This document shows positions 44,605 to 53,954 of a stretch of 64,000 nucleotides of DNA, one piece after another. Source of the stretch: Torreya grandis (Eukaryota; Streptophyta; Pinopsida; Cupressales; Taxaceae); contig JARHVA010000006.1 in the NCBI GenBank assembly GCA_037957365.1, positions 9,982,501-10,046,500 of the forward strand, in the 5' to 3' direction. How positions within the stretch are numbered: position 1 is the first letter of the stretch; each line of letters begins with the position of its first letter. The translations under genes and the position numbers were made by a program. Under the pieces are notes generated by a model. The model was not told where the DNA came from. It worked only from the letters and a program-made list of their open reading frames with translations, and did not search any database.

Positions 44605-45885
44605 CTAAGTTATCGGAAAGGCTTTTGCATATGATATTTTGAACATTAAATGATTTGATTCATTTAATTCTGAAATCTAAGACAAAACTCACCTAAGTTA
44701 TAGATTTATTTGTAGATAAAAATCGTGGGGGTAGAATGCAATGAGTATATCTCTTACCCATAAAGTTTTATCTTTATACTATGTTCATGAGCTGTGGGGG
44801 GTTATCTTTGGTGCAATGCTCATCTTATATCATTGAGACAAGGTACCACCAGTTCTGGAGTTTAGCGTGCCTTAAACGTCAGTTGTCAATGTTAATAAGG
44901 AAAGTTAAATCTTTGGTACCCAAAAGAATCCACTTACATTTCACTAGCACATGGTTTTGAATTGTCACCATCTTTTAATTTTTTACTATCCTGTGTTCTG
45001 TAAGAGACCTAGCACTACAGAACTGCATTTCTTTGTTAACAATGAGCCCTTAAATATGTGGGCTTGTAATTCTTCTAATACCTTTTCCCAGTTCTTTTGC
45101 TTAAGAATTTCCAAGCCTGCCAAAGTGAAGTAACAAAAGACTCAGAAGTTATCCATCACATTTTCTTCGATTATCTTGATATTCTTGATATGTTATAGAT
45201 AATACATTTCTCTTTTCTCCTTGGCTTATCTACTATTTTTTGCATTTAAAAATATTGATGAATTCCTAATAATGCCTATAATGATAGTATCTCCCCTTTC
45301 AGCATTTGGGTGTGAGTTTTGAGTCTAAGCATTATAAATTTTATATTGTGTTTATAGATATATGCTTATGAAAATAAAAACCATATTTTGCTTGATGCAG
45401 AGCTCTCTTGGTGTCATGTGCTTTATTGGAGGAGAAAGTGCAGCCTTGGCTAGGTTACATGAATATTTTTGGGAAAAGGCAAGAATGGTCTCTTTAACGT
45501 GAAGCATTTGTGATACACATGAACCTGCACATCCCATGCCTGTGTGCTGTATTATGTCTGCTACTTTCTGTTTCTATTTTCCATTAGTTATGATTTATTT
45601 TCATGGTAATATCCTAGATCAGATATTTTTAAGTATCTCCAAAACCTAGCTTTTAATTTCCATAGTTGAATGTTTCAGTAGTATGTGTATTAACAAGGAC
45701 TTTCCATGAACCAAGTATTCCAAAATAATGTCTTTTAGTTTGCTATTCATTTTAGCAGGTACAAATTAAAGGGTAGTTGCTGTACAAATGTAATTTTTGA
45801 TTACTGATTATTACTAGCTAGGCCATTGAATGCCAATCAATGATATGTACTGTCCCATATATTGCTTGTGGCGTGGAATTATATA
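44605..45885. other. Low-repeat, intron-like stretch around a host exon
   Basis: No LTR or pol homology. AT-rich sequence with T-rich runs surrounds the exon-like segment at 45,401. ORF 44951-45133 lacks family signature. This is the best candidate for host gene (intron) DNA in the window. Confidence 0.5.
45401..45478 (+). CDS. Exon-like fragment of a photolyase/cryptochrome (CRY-DASH-like) gene
   Basis: A 78-base segment follows TTTTGCTTGATGCAG (acceptor-like) and ends AAAAG before GCAAGA (possible GC-type donor). In the frame with phase 0 at both ends it encodes 26 residues including FIGGESAALARLHEYFW. The photolyase/cryptochrome family has GGExxALxRLxxYxW just before the start of its helical FAD-binding domain; the plant CRY-DASH protein (CRY3) has a very similar GGES...EYFWKK stretch followed by a new segment beginning with Asp-Leu. 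CRY-DASH proteins bind FAD and repair or sense UV lesions in organelles. No other exon was found, so it is an exon of a long-intron gene or a stranded pseudo-exon. The frame is closed by a TAA soon after the proposed donor, as for an intron. Confidence 0.6.
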
Positions 45886-46149
45886 TTTGATCAATAAGGA
45901 TCAAGAAAATTCTATCCTTGGCAAATAACTACGATATCTAGCAAATTTGGCAACATAGCAGTGTTCTGTCTATACAGTGACAAAACCGCTGAGGCAGTTT
46001 TGTTTGTGACAGGGTGGTTTCTTTTGTGATGATGGTTTCCCTTGTGACAGGGCGGTTACATTTGTTGCAATGCAAAAATAGACAATTGTATTTGTGATAT
46101 GGGCAGTTGTGTTTGTTGACAGAAGTGGTTTCATCTTGTAATTCAATGC
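45886..46149. repeat. Dispersed repeat, copy 1 (second copy at 52.48 kb)
   Basis: GATCAATAAGGATCAAGAAAA through GCAATGCAAAAATAGACAATTG to CATCTTGTAATTCAATGC is clearly related to 52,475-52,750, at roughly three of four positions. It contains several GGCGGTT/GGTGGTT words and GTTTGTGACA repeats. It ends at the poly(T) that marks the 3' end of the LINE. Confidence 0.75.
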
Positions 46150-46324
46150 TTTTTCTTTTTTTTTTTTTTTTTTTAAAACCAAAATTATATTACTAGAAAT
46201 AAGATATTATCAATACAATGCCAAGCCATGATACTCATACTCCATGATCTATCCTTAGACTTCCAACAACATAAGAATGAAGAAAGAGAGCATATCATCA
46301 ACTTATGCATTCGATGAATGTCAC

Positions 46325-46959
46325 TGAAGGATCTTTTCAATCTGATTCTGCTTCTCTGGAGACCATGTCAAAGGCATAGGGCCAAAGTTGATCAAATTAT
46401 GATGATCCAAAGCCCAATTTGCCAACGCATCTGCCACCTTATTCTGATCTCTAGGAACATGTTGAAATAAGATGGTTTGAAATTGTCTAGCATTAACTCG
46501 AATATTAACCTGAATCCTGGTAATTCACCAATTTTTGGAGCTATGTTGCTCGTTAGCTGAAAGAAGATGGGTAATTACCTTGGAATCAGATTCCACTATA
46601 ATTCTAAGACATCTCAATTTAGTTGCTTCCTAGAGAGCTCGTTGATTTGCTAAGATTTCAGCCGCATTATTAGTGGAGAAACCCAATTGATGAGCAAAGA
46701 AGAAAAGGGGAGTTCCCATAGAATCATGAGCTATCCCTCCAATACTAGATGGGTATGGATTCCCTCTTGCTGCTCCATCCGTATTAAGATTAACAAAATC
46801 AAAAGCAGGCTGCCGTTTTCTTAGAGCTATGGGCACCGATAATCTAGTACTAGAAACAGACTTCAATTTATTTTCCTGCAAATTTAGCTTGTGTATCATG
46901 CTTTTCCATTTGCCAAGTAAGGGAGAAGGAAGTTTCACATTATGTTCAATAGTTTCCAC
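46325..46959 (-). pseudogene. LINE RNase H
   Basis: The frame from 46959 contains FVNLNTDGAARGNPYP (first catalytic Asp) and STNNAAEILANQRAL (Glu). After a TAG near 46,630 the homology resumes and ends HVPRDQNKVADALANWALDH (last Asp, near 46,430). RNase H helps remove the RNA template after reverse transcription in plant L1 elements. The domain is complete in outline but split by stops. Confidence 0.85.
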
Positions 46960-46968
46960 TATATTGCT

Positions 46969-47460
46969 TCAAGTTAATTCCTTGACATACCAGATGTCTC
47001 TATTTTCAGATTTGAAGATGCCCCTATTTCGCTCCTTCCACACATTCCACAACATAAGAGAAATAGCAATCCAAACTCCTTTGTAAAGACCCTGAGTATC
47101 AGAGATCGAATGTTTCCAAACTCTAAGAATTTCCACAAGGTTCATAGAAGGATTCCAATTGACAGATAACCAATCAGCCAAAGTATTCCATAGGGACATA
47201 ACAAAAGGGAATTGGAGAAAAAGTTGGATCAAAGTTTCATCTGCTTCTTTACATAAAGGACACCAGAAAGGCCCCAACATACCCCGCTTCATCAAATTGT
47301 CCCCAGTAAGAATCTTCTTATATAAAAGAAGCCATACAAAGAATCGAACCTTAGGCCACAAAGCCGGCTGCCAAAGATCAACAAAAATATCCTTCCAAGG
47401 ATGAGGCTGAATAACCGCCAAGCTACTATATCCTTCAGCGAACAAATAACTCCCTTTTGA
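46969..47460 (-). pseudogene. LINE zf-RVT domain
   Basis: The frame reads ALWPKVRFFVWLLLYKKILT, then RGMLGPFWCPLCKEADETLI (CxxC with downstream residues of the zinc-binding in reverse transcriptase family) and WIAISLMLWNVWKERNRGIF. This C-terminal module of plant LINEs links RT to RNase H. A frame change near 47,460 separates it from the RT part. Confidence 0.8.
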
Positions 47461-47508
47461 AGATTTTCCCTAGGCAAGGGTATCAGGAGTGGAAGAAAGA
47501 GGAAGGAT

Positions 47509-49275
47509 TCAATTGTGAAGGAGAGTTTGAAAAAATTGAATTTGGACCATAGACAAATTGACCTGCCATGAAGAGGGAGAAATCCACTCAATCCCCTGAG
47601 ACGATGTCTGCAAGTAATGGACAACCTTTCTCTTTCCTTTACTATGAAGAGTATTCATAATACTGCTATACTCCAGGTACTGCTCAATCAAAGGTGGGTT
47701 TCCATCCCATGAGTAAGTCCAAAAGATAACTTGATCCCCTTTCCCAATTTTCCAAAAATAATGTTTTTTAATAATTTCTTCACCAATTTTAAGAATCGAT
47801 AAAATCGAAGATCCCTGAGAAGGTAAGGAATGTCGAATCAACTCATGCGGCATCATTCCTTCCGCATATTTCGCTCTAATGTTGATGGCCCATATATGAT
47901 GGGGATATTGCAGCAATCTCAAATATAATTCTACAGCTAAAGCCTTATTATTCAACACACTTGATCTGAAACCCAAATCCCCTTCTTTCTTTGGCAAGCA
48001 TAATGTTTTCCATTTCACAAGGTGCCATTTCCTAACTTGTTGAACTCTTATCCATAAAAATTTCTGATTGCTAAAATCCAGCTGATGTAAAATTTTTGCA
48101 GGGATAATCAAAAGGGAAGAAAAATAGATAGGAATACCCTGCAGAACAGCTTTAATCAAAGTGATACATAAATTTATGATTCCATTTACTAAATTTATGA
48201 AGAACCCTCATGGGCAGCCAATTCCAATCAGTTAGTCTTTTAGAATCCAATGGAATACCTAAATATTTTAGAGGTAACACTCCCTTTTGAAATCCTAATA
48301 TAACCAGAATATCATTTTCTAGCCTAGCGAGCAATGGAAGAAAATAATTTTTGACTTTTCCCTGTTTATATCTTGGTCCGTAGCCTCTGAAAAGAGCTGC
48401 AAATTATTATGAATTTGGGTAACTTCTTTTAAAGATGCTTCCCCAATAATGGAAGAATCATCTACAAACTAGAGATGAGACAAAGAATCAACCTGTCTAG
48501 CCAATTTAATACTTTTTAATTTTTTCTGAGTTCTTTTCTTGGAAAACAATATGCCCAAAGATTCAGCTACTATAATGAAAATAAAAGGAGATAAAGGATC
48601 CCCTTGCCTTATGACACGGGAAGTAGAGAATCTAAAAGTGGGAGACCCATTAACCAAAATAGAATAAGAAACTGAAGAAATACAAGCTTGTATCCATTGA
48701 ACCCATTGAGGGGAGAATCCAAATCTCAACAAGATTTCAAGCAGGAGAGACCAATCCACCCTATCATAGGCTTTAGATAAATTCAGTCTCACAAACATAG
48801 CTGGTTTCTTTTGAATTTCCATAGAATGGAGAACTTTCTGAGCTAAAACAATATCATCATAAATTTGTCTATGGGGTACAAATCCCCCTTGGTCCAGAGA
48901 TATTACTTTATGGATGATGGTCTTCAACCTTTCAGCGATAACTTTGGTAATTATTTTATATAGCACGTTGCACAAAGCAATAGGATGATAATCAGCTAGG
49001 TTAGAAGCTTCTTCTTTCTTGGGAATCAACACTATATAAGTCTGATTAATGGTTTTGAGGACAGTCTTGGCTTGTCTACATTCTTCCACCACTTCCAGTA
49101 GATCATTTTTAAAAATGTCCCAAATTTCCTGATAAAATTCTATAGGAATTCCATCAGGGCCTAGCATTTTTTCTTTTTTCATAGCCCATACAACTTTTTG
49201 GAGTTCCTCCTCTAAAACCGGCTGCAATAGAAAATTATTGTCCTCGCCAATTATCATTGGAATATTATCAAGCAA
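47509..49275 (-). pseudogene. LINE reverse transcriptase
   Basis: From 49275: the finger motif KEKMLGPDGIPIEFYQEIW, LIPKKEEASNLADYHPIALC, the palm FVRLNLSKAYDRVDWSLL (L1 has DxxKAFDxV; the first catalytic Asp is Asn here), and IRQGDPLSPFIFIIVAE. A TAG at 48,469-48,471, where Gln is expected, stops the frame right before the catalytic FVDD (48,457-48,468). The thumb continues GVLPLKYLGIPLDSKRL and GDLGFRSSVLNNKALAVEL down to 47,509 through two frames. The enzyme would copy LINE RNA at a nicked chromosomal target. Confidence 0.9.
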
Positions 49276-49508
49276 TTGGTGTTGAGCATTTCCATATAAA
49301 TTAGTAGTAGTGAAGAGTCCAGAGAAGTACTGAATTACTAAGTGTTGTATATCTTCCTGCTTATTAGCCCGAGTGCCAAATTATCATTGGAATAGTATCA
49401 AGCAATTGGTGTTGAGCATTTCCATATAAATTAGTAGCAGTGAAGAGTCCAGAGAAGTACTGAATTACTAAGTGTTGTATATCTCCCTGCTTATTAGCCC
49501 GAGTGCCA
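49249..49508 (-). repeat. 130-bp tandem duplication inside the LINE
   Basis: Two copies (49,249-49,378 and 49,379-49,508), both starting AATTATCATTGGAATA, differ at only about four positions. As 130 is not a multiple of three, the duplication shifts the frame between the linker and the RT. The high similarity shows it is recent relative to the rest of the decay. Confidence 0.93.
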
Positions 49509-49860
49509 TCCCCTTTATCCAAGTGAGCAATATGATTATGAGAGCGGTGAGCCAAGAGAGACTTATGGAAGAAGTGTTTTTATCCCCCTCTTTCAACCAT
49601 TGAATTCTGGACTTTTGTTCCCAAAAAATTTCTTCTCTTAATTCCCATTCTATCAATTCCTGCTTAAGGGAGATTTCCTTAGTTTGTAGTTCTTTAGAGT
49701 ACCCTTGCATTCTGACTTGATGGCTCACTTCCTGCAATAATGCGAAGATTTCCCGTTTTTTCCCATGAACATTCCCAAAATTAGATTTATTCCACTGTTT
49801 CAATTGATTAGTAACATGTTGCAGTCGTATGGTAAAACAAAACATTTTGATACCGTACCT
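49468..49860 (-). pseudogene. LINE endonuclease-RT linker
   Basis: The frame includes LKQWNKSNFGNVHGKKREI, ELREEIFWEQKSRIQWLKEG and the start of DKNTSS, matching the conserved plant L1 linker (LKxWNKxxFGNV...REExxWxQKSRxxWLKEGDKNT). It is cut by a frameshift at its C-terminal end. Confidence 0.85.
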
Positions 49861-49922
49861 AGGTTGACCCTCCCCTCACCATTTATTAATTAACGAGGGA
49901 AGTTTTTCATGTCTTAACCACA

Positions 49923-50553
49923 TCAATTGGAATCTAAAAAGAGCTTTAAAAGGTTTTGACTTGCCCATTTCCAGCAAAACCGGCCAATGGTCCGATCCTG
50001 AATTATCCATAAATCAGCAACCGGAATAATGCTCCTCTCTAACCACTCTTCTGAAACTAAAAATCTATCCAATCTTTCCACGATACAATTCTCTCCCTCT
50101 CTCTTGTTGGACCATTTCATTAGTCCATTTTGGGTTTGGATATCAATCAAATGCATCTTTTGAATAAAATCTAACATGTTCCCTGAAGAGGCATCAAGCC
50201 CTGAGTTCCCTCCTTGCTTTTCATGGGAAAATAATACAGTGTTAAAATCTCCCCCTATAATCACAGGGATTCTAGAGTGTGTTGCAACAATATCATAGAT
50301 TACCTTCCATTGGGCTTTTTTTGCTTCACCTTGAACCGGAGCATAGATATTCAATAATAAGACAGTCCAATTATCAGCTACATGTCTAACCACCATATAG
50401 AGAACACCATGATGTTCAATTACTGATGTTTGTGGGTCCTTTAGTGCACAAAAGGACACCTCTAACACTCGTTTGAATAAGAGTATGAGCCCATTGTAAG
50501 CATGATGTGGACCCCTGTCATTATGAATAAAAGCATACCTTGTTATGTTAGTC
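49923..50553 (-). pseudogene. LINE apurinic-type endonuclease, 5'-truncated
   Basis: The frame contains LLLNIYAPVQGEAKKAQW (NxYAP), VIIGGDFNTVLFSHEKQGG (catalytic GDFN) and VERLDRFLVSEEW (DRxL), then a frame shift before the SDHxP region, for which the plus strand near 49,975-50,000 gives only a remnant. These are the exonuclease-endonuclease-phosphatase motifs with which L1 nicks its target. The N-terminal motif (WNVRGL) is absent. Sequence from 50,421 onward is repeated near 52,805, so the true truncation point may be there. Confidence 0.8.
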
Positions 50554-50559
50554 TTTTAT

Positions 50560-51286
50560 TGGCATTCAGTAGTGTTGGAATGACTTAATGTTTTGTTGTT
50601 GATGGTTGTGTTAATGGACAACCATTGAGTCATGTCATACATATAGAATGTTACATGTCAGGGTAAGGACATTGTGTATCAGGTCCTCCTGGACTGAACA
50701 ACTTGTATTGAGCATTACCTATGAAATAAAGTTATGATTATTCTCATGTTCTTCCATGCTACATTATGGTATTTATTGACTATTATGCAACTGATTTGTA
50801 TGTAAGCGTAGAACAGTCAACCATATAAGGATCCTCTAAAATAAGAAAAGGTAGAAGATTATACTAGATCCAACACACATACAAGACGCTGGTCCACAAA
50901 GTGGTCCGGGGCTATAGACAAGGCCCATGAGCAAGGAGGTTGTAAGGGATCTAAAAGGGGACTCTATGTAGACAATAAAAAGCATAGAATCTAACTAGAT
51001 CCAAGGTGTCATTAGACTTTGAAGCAAAAGCTACAAGGGTATTAAAATAAAGTGCATACTTACATCATAAATATAGCATGTTACACATAGTCTTGTCATA
51101 CATATAGCATGTTACGTAAGGGGAAGGGTGCTATGAATCAGCTCCTACCTATACCAAATAACTTGTATTGATAACTACCTATGAAATAAAGTGGTGATTA
51201 CTCTCATGTTCTTCTATGCTGCATTATGGTGTTTATTTACTATTTTGTAATTGATGTTCTTGGCAGTGTAGTCTATATAGAAAACA
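50560..51286 (+). repeat. Probable LTR end with internal direct repeat
   Basis: Two related 165-180 base segments, 50,630-50,805 and 51,088-51,270, share TCATACATATAG(A/C)ATGTTAC, AACTTGTATTGA and ATGAAATAAAGT. The second runs up to the primer site at 51,288. This looks like the end of an LTR with an internal duplication; its start could not be placed. Confidence 0.5.
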
Positions 51287-51305
51287 TTTTGGCGTCGTTA
51301 CCTTT
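51287..51305 (+). other. Primer binding site, tRNA-Asp type
   Basis: TTTTGGCGTCGTTACC resembles TTGGCGCCGTTGCC, the primer site of Athila/Tat-like gypsy elements complementary to tRNA-Asp, with two transitions. It marks the boundary between LTR and gag. Confidence 0.6.
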
Positions 51306-51329
51306 GTGAATATCGGGTTAGGCTAAAGT

Positions 51330-51640
51330 TGGGTCAAAAGTGAAAGTGAGTTGACAATAACCATCGACAAAGAGGCACTGCATTATCTTATAAATATTCG
51401 TGCTGAACATAATTGTGAAGCACGGAAAAATATTTTACTACGATATGAAGAGATTGTCAAGAAGAATAAGACCGACATTGTACGAGAAATAATTAATGCC
51501 ATTGACCCTGAATGAAGGCAGGAGAAGAAAACATATTTACTACGATATGAAGAGAGGTGTTGTCAAGAAGAATAAGACCGACATTGTATGAGAAATAATT
51601 AATGCCATTGAACCTGAATGAAGGCAGGAGAAGAAGACAA
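51330..51640 (+). pseudogene. Gag-like N-terminal fragment with tandem duplication
   Basis: Thirty bases after the primer site an open frame reads ELTITIDKEALHYLINIRAE and RYEEIVKKNKTDIVREII, ending in TGA at 51,513-51,515. The last 110 bases are duplicated in tandem (about 51,425-51,530 and 51,533-51,640). Position and charged helical composition suggest the start of a gag, but no capsid motif is visible. ATG is absent at the expected place. Confidence 0.4.
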
Positions 51641-52474
51641 GATAGTCAGGGAGTGGTCCAAGAAATTAGATGGTGTAATCGATTAGTGGAACAAGGGGAA
51701 AGAAGACAGAGTCTATGAGAGGCAGCCAATCCTAAAATCCATCAAGAGAAGAATTACAAAGTAGAAGCAGGTCTGCTAAAGCAAAAGCTAAGGATGAAGC
51801 ATAAATAGAATTCAGATTTAGAACCAAAGCCGAAACCCAGAAAGGGTTCAACGAAAATTGGTGGACCCTATGCCACTCATGAGTAAGGGATAGGTGGAGA
51901 TTGCAAGGAAATTGCCTCTTCTAGAGGAAGTATTAAACTTGTCGACTGGATACAGTTTGTAAGTTCTATAAAAGAGTCCATGGAATCCAAAAAGGATTCC
52001 AAATCCCCCTCCTACTGAGGGAAGTCTTTATTTCGAGAGGAAGTTTAATGATGAATTCTTTACTAAAGAAGAACAAGTCACCTACGCGACAAACATCCAT
52101 GGAATTGTCAAGTTTGGTGTTGATCAATGCAATTGTCAAAGGCACATAGTCACACAAAAGCTCAACCATTTCAACTTTTTAAAGGGTTCTTTCTATCTTC
52201 GCGGCTTTGTAATATATGTACACATATGTAGCTTTAGTAAGCCATCAGAGTAGAAGATAGACAAACATACATCTTTCTCAAGAGTATGTCATGGACAGGA
52301 CGCACAAAAAAATGATACATTTATTGTTCTTATCTCTCTCTCAATTCTTTGCATATTATCTAATTTATCTTCCACACAATCATATAATACATCTAGAATC
52401 TCATTTAGAGTGTTTTCCACCAAGTTTCCTCTTGGGCCCCAAATCACCAAAAGCCTCCTAAGAAATAGGTATGA
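51641..52474. other. Continuation of the tRNA-Asp type element, no domain
   Basis: Lys/Glu-rich peptide remnants occur with many stops; no recognised retroelement domain. Probably decayed gag or untranslated sequence. Confidence 0.4.
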
Positions 52475-52905
52475 TCCATAAGGATCAAGAAAACTTCATC
52501 CTCAACAAACAACTAAGAAATCCAACCAATTGGGAATTGTAGCAGGGTTCTATCCATATAGTGACAAAATGGCTAGGGATGTTTCATCCTTGCAAACTGG
52601 TAGTATCGGTTGTGAGAGGGTGGTTTCATTTGTGATGGAGTGGTTATGCTCATGATGAGGTAGTTACATTTGTGATAGTATAGAATGCGACAATTGTGTT
52701 TATTACAAGAGCGATTGTGCTAGTGATAAAGGTGATTTTGTCTTGCAAATTTCCGGTTTTGCTCAAGTGGGACAAGTCCAATTTTGGCCAAGAATATGTC
52801 TCTTCCTATTCCTGATGTTTGGAGGTCCTTTATTGCACGAAATGATATCTCCATCACTTGTTAAAATATGAGGCATGAGCCCATTGTAAGTATGAGAATG
52901 TAGGA
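52475..52905. repeat. Dispersed repeat, copy 2, joining both LINE flanks
   Basis: 52,475-52,750 matches 45,886-46,149 (left LINE flank) and 52,805-52,905 matches 50,421-50,530 (right LINE edge), with only about 55 bases between. GATGTTTG(G/T)(A/G)GGTCCTTTA and ATGAGCCCATTGTAAG are shared words in the right part. Confidence 0.7.
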
Positions 52906-53954
52906 AGTAATTATAAGTGAATTCATGTCATGTCCCATTTTTCAAATAGAGTAAAAAAATAATAAAGTTATTATTTTAAGTTGTCTAAGTGACTTACTTT
53001 TTATTTTTTTTAAAATGACAACTTAATATTACTTTATTATTAATAGAAATAAAAGAAAAGGGTGAGAAAAGGGGAAAGTGGAAATTAAAAAAAAATAAAA
53101 GTGAAAAGTAAAACCTTAAACCTAAAAGTATAACTCTAGCCCTAAAAGTGACAATTGAATCTATATATATTGAGAGTCCAAATTGTAAATCATTCAATTT
53201 TTATCATCAATATTTCTCAATTGATTGAGCTTTCTTGTTCATCATTTTTCAGTATAAGGATGAAAACCCTTATAGTTGGAATGAATTGCGAGGACGAAAA
53301 CCTTCACCATTCGGATTTAGGTTTAAGGACGAAAACCCTCTAACCCATTGAGGTGATTCTATCTGGGAATCAGAAGTGTGCTTGCAAATTATGGTCAAAT
53401 TTTAGTTTCAGTGTGATTGAAGTTTATTATCAATTTTTTAGTTTTTTGTAAGGGCTTGGAGTATTTTAATCACTATTGTGTATCCTTAGGAAGTTGTTAT
53501 ACCTCATCTAGAACTGCCATTCATTGCTTTGGAGCCTGCTATGGCCATACTTGATAGAAAATAGCCGTAGACTGTTGCGTTGGGGTTTCACGTATAACTT
53601 GGGTTATTGTGTTGGGGTTTATGTGACCAATTGAGTCTAATTTGTGCAAATCAAAATGGCTATTGTGACCTCTAATTCCAGTTGTAACCTTACTTCAAGC
53701 TTCATTTGTTGCTCATTACTGCATGCAATTATTTTATGGAGGTTTATTCAAGTAAAAGTTGTCTTTTGGCTGTGATGCAAAATAAATGGAAGGATTTTAT
53801 TACAGCATTCTATTATTGTTTAGTTTGCTTCATTATCAGAATTTTCTATGCTTTCATCTCATTATATGAGGGTTTGAGTGAAGTTTCAATTAAGTTTTCA
53901 ATATCAATATTGCATGTGGGATGTTTTAGTATTTGTTTGTTATCCAATATTGAA

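Larger units (their letters stand above)
46150..50553 (-). mobile_element. L1-type plant LINE, decayed
   Basis: A minus-strand non-LTR retrotransposon. The 3' end is a T-run on the plus strand (46,150-46,173), that is, a poly(A) tail. Reading from the right: endonuclease, linker, reverse transcriptase, zf-RVT finger, RNase H, a short 3' untranslated region. Stops, frameshifts and a 130-bp internal duplication inactivate it. The endonuclease start is missing, so the copy is 5'-truncated at about 50.42-50.55 kb, as usual for target-primed integration. Confidence 0.88.

Noticed and set aside
43689..44609. R1 copy c as a clean solo LTR with target duplication
   Set aside because: Flanks CTTTA and CTAAG do not match, so no duplication can be claimed.
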